In this document: one piece after another, positions 18,117 to 26,356 of the stretch
Position numbering within the stretch: the stretch's first letter is position 1
How the letters are laid out: every line of letters starts with the position of its first letter
From: Cellvibrio sp. pealriver
GTDB taxonomy: Bacteria; Pseudomonadota; Gammaproteobacteria; Pseudomonadales; Cellvibrionaceae
Assembly (NCBI RefSeq): GCF_001183545.1
Contig: NZ_KQ236688.1
Coordinates: forward strand, 525,149-589,148
DNA length: 64,000 nucleotides
Direction of reading: 5' to 3'
Translations under genes and position numbers: made by a program
The notes under the pieces: generated by a model
The model's input: the letters and a program-made list of their open reading frames with translations, nothing else
The model's database searches: none
Told to the model about the DNA's origin: nothing

Positions 18117-18374
18117 CTACTGATGTTGCCGTGCAATAAGATCCGCAATAGGGTCAACGGAATTTAATTTTGCATCAATCACATCGGCTTGCGCGCGGGT
18201 TTGGTGGAGCAATGAAATAAGTAAGCGGACATCATCGTACATTTCACCGTGTGTTTCGTTGCTTAAACGCCTGCCCATTTCTTGCGCCAGACGCATTAAT
18301 TCAGCTAGTTCGTGCGCGGTTTCACCTTGCTCTTCGCGCAATACATTGTCACGTAACACATCATTTCTGGACAT
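18117..18374 (-). CDS. Small hypothetical protein, helical
   Basis: 85 residues, charged and mostly helical (for example ETAHELAELMRLAQEMGRRLSNE), with no signal peptide or membrane segment. GGAGG lies 6 bases before the ATG, which strongly supports translation. I do not recognise a family. It sits alone between a bidirectional terminator and the 3' end of the Arb43A-like gene and shows no clear link to glycan use. Confidence 0.65.
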   Translation of the reverse strand: MSRNDVLRDNVLREEQGETAHELAELMRLAQEMGRRLSNETHGEMYDDVRLLISLLHQTRAQADVIDAKLNSVDPIADLIARQHQ

Positions 18375-18579
18375 GATATACCTCCGTTAAAAACCACATT
18401 CCCTTCAAGGGGATTGCTATGCCTTGTTACAGCCTAGCGTCATTGTGTGTTTAAAACAAAGAGTTAATGCTCATAAAATTAGCTGCTTATGATCAAAAAG
18501 TTATGAAAAATAGAAGCGATTTTTTTGTGATGTACTGCACTTATTCCTTTAAGTGCATTTTTTAACATCGATTAGCGGA

Positions 18580-19629
18580 TTATTTTAGTCGTTTACTTTT
18601 GTAACTCTCTAATTCGTTTTCATTGACTAGCGGCCAGCCTTCTTTATCCCAGTGGATATTCAGGATTTTTAATTTCTGCAAATAGTTATCAGCAGTTTCA
18701 TAAGCGTGCAATACCAAATAGTCTTTTCCGTCCCAGCTATAAGCACTGTTGTGACCAAGTCCAACCCATTGTTTATTGCCTTTGATCAACAGGCTGCCAC
18801 CGCCATCATTCATATCTTTTCCTGCGCGATCCAAATAGGGGCCGGTTACGTTTTTAGAGCGGCCAACCACCACGTGATAGGTTGAGCCTGCACCTTTGCA
18901 GCACAATCCCCATGAAGCAAATAAATAATAGTACTCACCTTTTTTCATAATAAAGGGTGCTTCAATTTCGCCTGGCCCTGCGTTGCTGTTGATGTCGGCG
19001 GGTACTTGATCGCGCCGTGCAATACTGTGCCATTCTTGTGGTTCTGCCGGACGGGTCAAATCATCATTGAGTTTGAAAATTTTCAAGCCACTCCAGAACG
19101 AGCCAAAACTCATCCACGCAGTACCTTGTTCGTCCACAATCACAGCGGCGTCAATTGCATTCCACATGTCGCGGTTGGGCACGGATTGCAGCACTATGCC
19201 TTTATCTTCCCAGCGATAATCCGGTGATGCCGGATTCAAGGTTTTATTCACCGTCACGCCTATTGCTGAGGTGTTTTTACCAAAAGCAGAAACCGAGTAA
19301 TACAAATAATACTGGTTGTTGTGGTGGATGATATCTGGTGCCCATAAATGGCCATTAAATCCCGGCGCGACTGATTTTGCCCAAGTGGGCTCAGTGGCAA
19401 ATGCGCGATCCGATAGGGTCCAATTCACCCGATCTTTGGAGCTGTAGATGGTGATACCGGGGCCAGTACTAAACAGGTACCAGGTATCGCCCTCCCGCGC
19501 CATCACAGGGTCATGTACATCGACTTGTTTGGCGCTGGTAATAGAAGCCGTCAGTAGTAAAGCAGTTGCACAGAGGAGTCTGGCCAGATGTCGGGTTAGA
19601 TTGAAGCGGGTAGAGTGGGTTGGTCGCAT
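18580..19629 (-). CDS. arb43A: GH43 arabinanase, Arb43A orthologue
   Basis: This 349-residue secreted enzyme matches, as I recall it, Cellvibrio japonicus Arb43A, an arabinanase that releases mainly arabinotriose from alpha-1,5-arabinan. A signal peptide (about 1-33) is followed directly by the propeller KQVDVHDPVM. The catalytic residues fall at D40, D160 and E223 (in VHDPV, NAID and EIEAP), each shifted by two from D38/D158/E221 of the C. japonicus enzyme. One local difference is NAIDAAVI where NAIDPAII is usual. GAGAGAG precedes the ATG. The gene is divergent from the lipoprotein GH43 at 19755, with a motif between them. Confidence 0.93.
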   Translation of the reverse strand: MRPTHSTRFNLTRHLARLLCATALLLTASITSAKQVDVHDPVMAREGDTWYLFSTGPGITIYSSKDRVNWTLSDRAFATEPTWAKSVAPGFNGHLWAPDIIHHNNQYYLYYSVSAFGKNTSAIGVTVNKTLNPASPDYRWEDKGIVLQSVPNRDMWNAIDAAVIVDEQGTAWMSFGSFWSGLKIFKLNDDLTRPAEPQEWHSIARRDQVPADINSNAGPGEIEAPFIMKKGEYYYLFASWGLCCKGAGSTYHVVVGRSKNVTGPYLDRAGKDMNDGGGSLLIKGNKQWVGLGHNSAYSWDGKDYLVLHAYETADNYLQKLKILNIHWDKEGWPLVNENELESYKSKRLK

Positions 19630-19663
19630 AAATCTCTCTCTATTGGTTTAATTTTTTGAATAT

Positions 19664-19680
19664 GTAATATAATATTAATC
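19664..19680. promoter_or_regulatory. TATAATATTAA motif between divergent GH43 genes
   Basis: GTAATATAATATTAATC shares the 11-mer TATAATATTAA with the centre of the near-palindrome at 22720-22741, but the arms are degenerate. It lies 35 bases from one start codon and 75 from the other. Confidence 0.35.
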
Positions 19681-19754
19681 TTTAAAGAATAATAGTTAAC
19701 GAGCGTTAAGTCTGCTGGCAGATATTCTGTGCGGCTTACCTGTGAGGGGGTTTT

Positions 19755-20816
19755 ATGAAGTATGCGTTGAGTTTTGCCATCCTGCTAATGACTGGGGTTC
19801 TGGCATCTTGTTCTGATACAAGCAAAAAAGAGGATAACGGGCAGCAGGATACAAAAGTATCCGGTGTATCTGCAGTATCGGACGTTCCGGTAGCGCTTAT
19901 CCCACAGCGAGCGGATCCTTTTATCCATCGCACACCGCAAGGCCATTACTACTTTATTGCTACTGCGCCTGAATTTGACCGCATCGACATGCGCAGCGTT
20001 GATTCGCTCGCGGGGCTCAGCAGCGCAGAGGCCAAAACGGTGTGGCGTAAACATGCTAGTGGTGCCATGGGAGCCAACATTTGGGCACCGGAACTACATT
20101 ATTTCGATAACACCTGGTACATCTATTTTGCTGCGGGCGATACTGAACAGCCTTGGTTAATCCGCATGTATGTACTTGCCAATCGCAATGCTGATCCACT
20201 GCAAGGTGAATGGGAGGAGTTAGGGCGGGTCAATACCGCGCGCGATTCTTTTGCGCTGGATGCAACCAGTTTTGAACACAAAGGCCAACGTTATTTGGTG
20301 TGGGCACAAAAAGATCCGGAGGAAAAATTAAACTCGGCTTTGTATATCGCGACGTTACTATCGCCTACGCAAGTCGGAGAGATAGAAACCGAAATTTCCC
20401 GCCCGGAATTGGATTGGGAAATTCAGGGTTACAAAGTCAATGAAGGCGCTGCTGTGATTGCACGCAACGGCAAAATTTTTATCAGCTATTCCGCGAGTGC
20501 AACTGATCACCGCTATGCAATGGGGTTGCTCTGGGCCGATGCCGATGCGGACCTGCTCAATCCCAGTTCATGGCACAAGCTGCCGCAGCCGGTATTCAGC
20601 ACCAATGAGCATCTGAATCGTTACGGCCCCGGGCACAACAGTTTTACTGTGGCTGATGATGGTCAAACTGACATTATGGTATATCATGCGCGCGACTATC
20701 TGGAGCTACAGGGCACTCCGCTCACCGATCCTAACCGCCATACCTATATTCGTCGCCTCAACTGGACAAGCGAAGGTTTTCCGGATTTTGGGCAAGATAA
20801 AGCGGATTCGGAGTAA
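19755..20816 (+). CDS. GH43 exo-alpha-L-arabinofuranosidase, lipoprotein
   Basis: 353 residues with a lipobox LASC (lipidated C19), then a short polar linker (about 20-45) and a GH43 propeller with D54 in RADPF, D169 in ALDATSF and E230 in VNEGAAV. The motif set YKVNEGAAV and GPGHNSF is typical of GH43 enzymes that release arabinose from alpha-1,5-arabino-oligosaccharides (subfamily 26-like). Lipidation suggests membrane anchoring, so it probably finishes oligosaccharides in the periplasm or at the surface. It is divergent from arb43A and followed 43 bases later by the epimerase gene, likely as one operon. Confidence 0.88.
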   Translation: MKYALSFAILLMTGVLASCSDTSKKEDNGQQDTKVSGVSAVSDVPVALIPQRADPFIHRTPQGHYYFIATAPEFDRIDMRSVDSLAGLSSAEAKTVWRKHASGAMGANIWAPELHYFDNTWYIYFAAGDTEQPWLIRMYVLANRNADPLQGEWEELGRVNTARDSFALDATSFEHKGQRYLVWAQKDPEEKLNSALYIATLLSPTQVGEIETEISRPELDWEIQGYKVNEGAAVIARNGKIFISYSASATDHRYAMGLLWADADADLLNPSSWHKLPQPVFSTNEHLNRYGPGHNSFTVADDGQTDIMVYHARDYLELQGTPLTDPNRHTYIRRLNWTSEGFPDFGQDKADSE

Positions 20817-20859
20817 TTCCATTAACGATCAAAATGAAAAAACCGAGAGTCTATTTTTA

Positions 20860-21924
20860 ATGACAAGCACTACGGCAATTAGCCAAAAAATTTTTGGCAC
20901 TACACCTGCAGGTGAAACAGTCACGGAATTTACCCTGACCAATAAACAAGGCAGCAGCGTAAAAATAATCACTTTGGGCGGCATCATCACCGAATGGCAT
21001 ATGCGCGATAAAAACGGCGAGCTTGCCGATGTCGTGTTGGGTTTTGATACCCTCAAGCCCTATTTGGATATTGGCCCTTATTTTGGAGCGCTTATTGGTC
21101 GTGTCGGCAACCGTATCGCCAATGCACAATTCACATTGGATGGCACAACCTATCTACTGGGCGCAAATAACGGCAGCAATAATTTGCACGGTGGCCCAAT
21201 CGGTTTTGATAAAAAAGTATGGAGCGCAACGGCAGCAGATCATGAAAATGGCCCTGTGTTGACATTGCGTTTACTGAGTGAAGACGGCGATCAGGGCTTT
21301 CCTGGTAACCTCAATGTGATGGTGACTTATCAGTTCACACACAATGATGAAATCATCGTGGATTACTTCGCCACTACCGATAAAGCGACTCCGGTCAATT
21401 TAACCCAGCATACGTACTTCAACCTGGCGGGCAAAGGCGATATTTTAAATCACCAGATGCAAATTTTTGCCGACCACATTAATGCCGTAAACGACATTCA
21501 AATTCCCGTTGGCGAACCTATGCCAGTTGCCAATTCACCATTTGATTTTCGCAGCCCGCGTGCCATCGGTGAATGCATTAATGCCGATCATGAACAAATC
21601 AAAAATGGCTTTGGTTACGACCACAATTTTTTGATCAATCAAAACGCTTACAAAGAATTAACACTCGCTGCGCGCGTTGAAGAAGCAACCTCTGGTCGCG
21701 TACTGGAAGTGTTTACTGAAGAGCCCGGCGTTCAATTTTATTCCGGCAATTTTTTGGATGGTTCACTGACCGGCAAGGGTATTACCTATCAAAAACGCAC
21801 CGGTTTTTGTTTGGAGCCACAACATGCGCCAGACTCTATTAACCAACCGCAATTTCCGTCGATAGTGTTGCGCCCCGGCGAGGAATATAAAACGCGGACG
21901 ATTTTTAAACTGTCGGTTAAATAA
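20860..21924 (+). CDS. galM: Aldose 1-epimerase (galactose mutarotase family)
   Basis: 354 residues. It interconverts alpha and beta anomers of free aldoses, here probably arabinose and/or galactose set free by the neighbouring enzymes. Family signatures are GRVGNRIANAQF, NNLHGGPIGFDKKVW, the catalytic-region histidine in NLTQHTYFNL, and the glutamate in FTEEPGVQFYSGNF. There is no signal peptide, so it is cytoplasmic. The start at ATG 20860 fits family length; the open frame runs back into the GH43 gene, but that part is a shadow. It is likely co-transcribed with the GH43 lipoprotein gene and followed by a strong terminator. Confidence 0.9.
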   Translation: MTSTTAISQKIFGTTPAGETVTEFTLTNKQGSSVKIITLGGIITEWHMRDKNGELADVVLGFDTLKPYLDIGPYFGALIGRVGNRIANAQFTLDGTTYLLGANNGSNNLHGGPIGFDKKVWSATAADHENGPVLTLRLLSEDGDQGFPGNLNVMVTYQFTHNDEIIVDYFATTDKATPVNLTQHTYFNLAGKGDILNHQMQIFADHINAVNDIQIPVGEPMPVANSPFDFRSPRAIGECINADHEQIKNGFGYDHNFLINQNAYKELTLAARVEEATSGRVLEVFTEEPGVQFYSGNFLDGSLTGKGITYQKRTGFCLEPQHAPDSINQPQFPSIVLRPGEEYKTRTIFKLSVK

Positions 21925-21944
21925 TTGTCTGTGTAGATTGCAGT

Positions 21945-21982
21945 AAAAAACGCCCTGCGCTTGAAGGTGCAGGGCGTTTTTT
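21945..21982 (+). terminator. Terminator of the GH43-galM operon
   Basis: AAAAAACGCCCTGC / GCAGGGCGTTTTTT, a long stem with a 10-nt loop and a T run. Confidence 0.92.
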
Positions 21983-22028
21983 ATTGGGGGGGTAATCGTT
22001 ACTGCCTTAGTTGACGTCATCCGGTCTA

Positions 22029-22322
22029 CTAAAGCTGCTGCCCAACATCCATACCTTTGTGCAAAATCCTTACGATAAAAATGCTGCCTGCAAGACCGTA
22101 TTTGTAAAAAACAACATGACTACCTACCGGGAATTTTTTATAGCCAATACGGATATATTCACAGTCAGTGCCAATGTGGGCATTTTCAGCGAGCAACCTG
22201 AATGCATCGTCGAGTTGTTTCAGATATAGATTTCGTTGCGTTATGCCCCAGCGCTTTTCTGTGAATTGTGCGATTGAACGTAAATCGGATTTGGCTTCCT
22301 TACTCAGTTGAAATAATTCCAT
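22029..22322 (-). CDS. parE: ParE/RelE-superfamily toxin
   Basis: 97 residues with the ParE pattern: LSKEAKSDLRSIAQFTEKRWG helix at the start, then LAENAHIGTDCEYIRIGYKKFPVGSHVVFYKY and IFIVRILHKGMD. ParE toxins poison DNA gyrase. Its ATG directly abuts the stop of the upstream antitoxin gene with no spacing, the usual coupled arrangement. It occupies the gap between the epimerase and GH43-ricin genes and has no role in glycan use; it may stabilise the locus. Confidence 0.85.
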   Translation of the reverse strand: MELFQLSKEAKSDLRSIAQFTEKRWGITQRNLYLKQLDDAFRLLAENAHIGTDCEYIRIGYKKFPVGSHVVFYKYGLAGSIFIVRILHKGMDVGQQL

Positions 22323-22562
22323 TTAGTTTTTTTGCTCATCCAGTTCGTTTAGGAAATCGCTGTAGTTGTATTCAGCTATGCCGCTTTCTTCACCTTGGAT
22401 GAGCATTTGACGCAATGCCTGGAGTTTATTTTCAGAGTCCTCTAGTAAACGAAGACCTGCTCGAACTACTTCACTGGCTGAGCCATAGCGGCCAGACTCT
22501 AACTGTGAGCTTATAAAACTATCGAAATGTTCACCTAGCGTAATGCTGGTATTTTTTGCCAT
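22323..22562 (-). CDS. parD: ParD-type antitoxin
   Basis: 79 residues. The N-terminal ribbon-helix-helix (NTSITLGEHFDSFISSQLESGRYGSASEVVRAGLRLLED) binds the operon promoter, and the acidic C-terminal tail (YNYSDFLNELDEQ) should wrap the toxin. It is first in the operon and directly followed by parE. Confidence 0.88.
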   Translation of the reverse strand: MAKNTSITLGEHFDSFISSQLESGRYGSASEVVRAGLRLLEDSENKLQALRQMLIQGEESGIAEYNYSDFLNELDEQKN

Positions 22563-22719
22563 AAGAACCTCTGAAATACTGAATTATGGTATTTGTTGGT
22601 ATCGTATGAGCTATTTTGAGTAAAAATCAAGCTGTTTGATATTACAAAAGCCTCTATCCCCCTATGTAAAGACACCCATTACCACCTTGGCTTCCCGGGT
22701 TTTTCTCGGTAAACTCAAT

Positions 22720-22741
22720 TTGTCTTATAATATTAAGACAA
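22720..22741. promoter_or_regulatory. Best copy of the locus operator motif
   Basis: TTGTCTTA, a 6-bp spacer TAATAT, and TAAGACAA form 8-bp perfect arms. It lies 42 bases before the GH43-ricin ATG, so it probably overlaps the promoter. Sites at 8001, 8213 and 14644 match one arm plus centre, and the site at 19664 matches the centre. Confidence 0.6.
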
Positions 22742-22783
22742 TAACAATCAACCCCTGCTAACAATAACGAACAGGTGACTACT

Positions 22784-24148
22784 ATGTACAAGCGTTTTCT
22801 GGCCGGGCTCGGCCTTTTGCTCTGCAGTTTTACCGCCTCGGCGATTACCCTTTCCGGCCTTATCAATTCCCATGATCCGGGCACCATTACTAAAGATGGC
22901 AATACCTATTTTCATTTCACCACCGGAACGGGCATTTGGTATTCCACATCGATCAATCTGACTAGCTGGACGGGCGGGCCAAGCCCGGTGTTTAGCACTT
23001 ACCCTGCGTGGATTTCTAACAAAATCCCGGGTTTTAGCGGTTCGTTTTGGGCACCGGATGTGATCCACATGAATGGCTATTACTACCTCTATTACTCGGT
23101 ATCTACGTTTGGAACTTCAGTGTCGGCAATTGGTGTTGCGCGCTCCGCATCGCTTACGTCACCTGGCTGGCAAGATTTGGGCATAGTGGTGGAGTCGTTT
23201 GGCGGTAGTTCTGAAATTAATGCCATTGACCCAGCGCTATACCGCGATCACGACGGCAAGGTGTATATGAGCTACGGCTCATTTTTTGGTGGAATTGGTA
23301 TCGCTGAAATTAATCAATCCACCGGAAAGTTAAATGGCAGCGTGACCAAAATTTACGGCGGCAATCACGCTGATATCGAAGCGCCTTACATTTCACGCAA
23401 TGGCGATTACTACTATTTGTTTATCAATCGCGGTGCTTGTTGTAACGGTGCGAGCAGCACCTATTACGTGCAGGTTGCGCGCTCCACATCTATCTATGGT
23501 CCTTATACCGATGTACGCACACTGCTACCCAATACCGACGGCAAATATAAAGGTCCCGGTCATATTGGTGTGCTGAAGCAAGACGGCTGCAATTATGTAT
23601 CCACCCACTATTACGATTTGAATGACAACGGCAATGCAAAACTCGATATTTTAAAAATGACCTACAGCAATGGTTGGCCAACATTGACGCGCAGTTTTTC
23701 GGTGGCGAGTTGCGGTGGTGTGAGTGATGGTTTGTATCGCCTTACTGCGCGTCATAGCAATAAGGATTTAATGCCCGCAGCAAAATCCAATTCAAATGGT
23801 GCAATGACCCAACAAGAAACCTGGAATTCATATCGCGCACAACAGTGGTATGTGATTAACCAAGGCACTGGTTATTACAGTTTGATCAACGCCGCGAGTT
23901 TAAAAAGTCTGGATGTGTACAACAACTCTACTGCAGCCGGCGCAAATATCGCGCAGTGGGATTATTGGGGTGGGGCAGGGCAAAAATGGAGCCTGACAAG
24001 CAGTAGTGGTTATTACACCATTAAATCACAGCTGAGTAATTTGCCGTTGGATGTGTTGAATTTGAGCACCGCAAACGGAGCACAAATTATTCAATGGAAT
24101 GCAACCGGTGCAACCAACCAACAATTCAGTTTAACGCGTTTGAAATAA
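22784..24148 (+). CDS. GH43 endo-arabinanase with C-terminal ricin-type lectin domain
   Basis: 454 residues. Signal peptide 1-20 (TASA). The GH43 propeller (about 22-310) has D31 in SHDPG, D149 in NAIDPAL and E199 in DIEAPYI. It is related to Arb43A (shared WAPDVIH, YYLYYSVS.FG, CC.GASSTYYV). A CBM13 ricin-type trefoil domain follows (about 315-454) with QQW/QKW/QQF repeat ends, likely binding polysaccharide. The ATG at 22784 is preferred to an in-frame GTG nine bases earlier. This is a secreted backbone-cutting enzyme; whether endo or exo cannot be read from sequence. It sits directly downstream of the best operator copy. Confidence 0.9.
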   Translation: MYKRFLAGLGLLLCSFTASAITLSGLINSHDPGTITKDGNTYFHFTTGTGIWYSTSINLTSWTGGPSPVFSTYPAWISNKIPGFSGSFWAPDVIHMNGYYYLYYSVSTFGTSVSAIGVARSASLTSPGWQDLGIVVESFGGSSEINAIDPALYRDHDGKVYMSYGSFFGGIGIAEINQSTGKLNGSVTKIYGGNHADIEAPYISRNGDYYYLFINRGACCNGASSTYYVQVARSTSIYGPYTDVRTLLPNTDGKYKGPGHIGVLKQDGCNYVSTHYYDLNDNGNAKLDILKMTYSNGWPTLTRSFSVASCGGVSDGLYRLTARHSNKDLMPAAKSNSNGAMTQQETWNSYRAQQWYVINQGTGYYSLINAASLKSLDVYNNSTAAGANIAQWDYWGGAGQKWSLTSSSGYYTIKSQLSNLPLDVLNLSTANGAQIIQWNATGATNQQFSLTRLK

Positions 24149-24266
24149 ATCTGTTTTGCAAACATAACGCGGCTTCTGATGTTAATCGTGTTTCTGTACA
24201 GGGTTTGATATCGGAAGTCGTATTACTCTTTTAATCCGCGACAAAAAATACATAAGGAGAAAATTT

Positions 24267-26213
24267 ATGAAAAAAATAGGCAGTTATTTCGTTATGTTGG
24301 GTTTGTGTGCGCTAGTTGGGTGCAGCAAGCCTGCGCCTGAATTGCTTACCAGTCCCGATCAACAGTTGCAGGTAAATGTATTTATTACTGAACAAAATAC
24401 ACTTGCCTATTCCGTTGAGCGTGCAGCACAGCCGGTTGTTCTCGAATCGGATCTTGGTTTGCAATTGACAACTGCCGATTTTACTCAAGGAATGATAATA
24501 GAATCACGCTCACCCATTACATCGATTGTAGATAATTACCGTTTGCGCGTTGGTAAAAAAAGTAACATTACTTATCGTGCTAATGAGCAACATTTTATTG
24601 TTAAAAATAAGCAGCAACAAACACTGACCGTCAGTTTTCGTGTATCCAATGACGGTGTCGCATTTCGTTATATAGTGACTGATCCGGCAGCTGCACAATT
24701 ACAATTGGTAAAAGAAATCACCAGCTTTCAATTAGCATCCACAACAAAAGCCTGGTTGCAGCCTATGTCAGTGGCGCAGACCGGATGGAGTAATACTAAT
24801 CCTTCATATGAAGAAACCTATCAAAATGATCTTGCTGTAGGCACTGCGGCAAGCCTTGGGCAAGGCTGGGTGTTTCCCGCGTTATTGAATACCGGTGAGC
24901 ATTGGTTGGCGATTACAGAAAGTGGTATGGATGGCAGTTGGCACGGTTCCCATTTGCAACTGGGGGCAGCAACCGGTGAATACCAGATTGCGCCACCGCA
25001 ACCAGCAGAAGTATTTATTTCAGCAACTGGAGAAAAAGGCGCATTACTTGCAAGTGCAACGACTAGCCTGCAATCACCCTGGCGCATTATTGCGATAGGT
25101 TCGCTCGCACAGTTAATGGAATCCACACTGGGTACTGACCTTGCCCATCCTGCAATTGTGATGGATGAACAATTTATTAAGCCCGGCCACTCTTCCTGGA
25201 GTTGGGCAATTTTAAAAGATGATTTCACCACCTTTGATGTGCAGAAAAAATTTATCGATTACGCTGCGGATATGCAGTGGGATTACACGTTGATTGATGC
25301 CGATTGGGATAAAAAAATCGGCTATGAAAAATTAAAAGAATTGGTTGACTACGCTGCGCAAAAAAACATTGGCATATTGGTTTGGTACAACTCATCGGGC
25401 GATTGGAATCAAACACCTTATAGCCCAAAAAGCCAATTAATCACACACGAGCAACGCATTGCAGAATTTTCTCGCTTACAAAAAATGGGTGTAAAGGGTG
25501 TGAAAATTGATTTCTTTGGTGGCGATGGGCAATCATTCATTCAGTATTACATTGATATTTTACAAGACGCTGCTGAGCACCAGTTGCTGGTAAATTTTCA
25601 TGGTGCGACTTTACCTCGCGGTTGGCAGCGCACTTATCCCAACTTAATGACGATGGAGTCCATCAAGGGTTTTGAATTCACCACGTTTACGCAAGAGAAT
25701 CAGGATGCTGCGCCTCCGCATATCGTAACGGCACTATTTGCACGCAACCTGTTTGATCCTATGGATTACACGCCCATGGCATTTGGCGATATTCCGAATA
25801 TCAAACGCGTGACCGAAAATTCATTTGAATTGGCCGAAGCAGTATTAATGATTTCGGGTATACAACACTTTGCGGAAATTCCCGAAGGTATGGCGACAGC
25901 TCCGGATTACGTAAAAGACTTCCTGCGTGAATTGCCTCGCGAGTGGGACGATGTAAAGTTTGTGGAAGGCTACCCCGGGAAATATGCAGTGATCGCACGT
26001 AAAGCGGGTGATGCCTGGTATATCGCCGGTATTAATGCCGAGGCAGAAAGTAAAACGCTGACATTGGATTTGGGTTTTGTTGGTGACAAAAAAGGGCTTT
26101 TAATTGGCAGTGGTGAAACAGAACGCAGTTTTGAACAACAAGAAATCCATAGCAAAGCACCATCCACAATTACCCTGCGGTCTAAGGCCGGTTTTGTGAT
26201 GATATTGAAATAA
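24267..26213 (+). CDS. GH97 glycoside hydrolase, lipoprotein, retaining type
   Basis: 648 residues with lipobox LVGC (C19), the N-terminal GH97 beta-sandwich (about 25-280), a TIM barrel (about 290-560) and a C-terminal beta-domain. In the barrel, MGVKGVKIDFFGGDGQ places an Asp at residue 415, and TMESIKG places a Glu at 464. An Asp at the end of this strand marks the retaining branch (alpha-galactosidase type), while inverting SusB-like alpha-glucosidases lack it. Since a GH97 enzyme with beta-L-arabinopyranosidase/alpha-galactosidase activity is known, either activity fits an arabinan locus. AAGGAG precedes the ATG. It is likely periplasmic or surface-anchored. Confidence 0.88.
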   Translation: MKKIGSYFVMLGLCALVGCSKPAPELLTSPDQQLQVNVFITEQNTLAYSVERAAQPVVLESDLGLQLTTADFTQGMIIESRSPITSIVDNYRLRVGKKSNITYRANEQHFIVKNKQQQTLTVSFRVSNDGVAFRYIVTDPAAAQLQLVKEITSFQLASTTKAWLQPMSVAQTGWSNTNPSYEETYQNDLAVGTAASLGQGWVFPALLNTGEHWLAITESGMDGSWHGSHLQLGAATGEYQIAPPQPAEVFISATGEKGALLASATTSLQSPWRIIAIGSLAQLMESTLGTDLAHPAIVMDEQFIKPGHSSWSWAILKDDFTTFDVQKKFIDYAADMQWDYTLIDADWDKKIGYEKLKELVDYAAQKNIGILVWYNSSGDWNQTPYSPKSQLITHEQRIAEFSRLQKMGVKGVKIDFFGGDGQSFIQYYIDILQDAAEHQLLVNFHGATLPRGWQRTYPNLMTMESIKGFEFTTFTQENQDAAPPHIVTALFARNLFDPMDYTPMAFGDIPNIKRVTENSFELAEAVLMISGIQHFAEIPEGMATAPDYVKDFLRELPREWDDVKFVEGYPGKYAVIARKAGDAWYIAGINAEAESKTLTLDLGFVGDKKGLLIGSGETERSFEQQEIHSKAPSTITLRSKAGFVMILK

Positions 26214-26226
26214 ATTTTGCCGCTCG

Positions 26227-26247
26227 CTCCCAAGCTCCGCTTGGGAG
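26227..26247. repeat. Short palindromic hairpin, REP-like
   Basis: CTCCCAAGC / GCTTGGGAG with a 3-nt loop, followed 40 bases later by a related GCCAAGTAGAGCGTGGGAAT block (26290-26309). This resembles dispersed palindromic elements of gammaproteobacteria; other copies cannot be checked in this window. Confidence 0.4.
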
Positions 26248-26356
26248 TATATATCCCAAAGTAAAATTGATAGTGATCAGGCATATACGCTGCCAAGTAG
26301 AGCGTGGGAATAAGACAGAATTAAAAATAGATGTAACCTGTGAGAGAGATATTACA

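Noticed and set aside
17966..18157. Minus-strand 63-residue frame with a hydrophobic stretch
   Set aside because: It crosses a strong bidirectional terminator and overlaps the 3' end of a better supported gene; no ribosome site. The hydrophobic run comes from an A/T-rich spacer.
20656..20859. Longer N-terminus for the aldose 1-epimerase
   Set aside because: The extension lies inside the GH43 lipoprotein gene in another frame, and family proteins start near ATG 20860.
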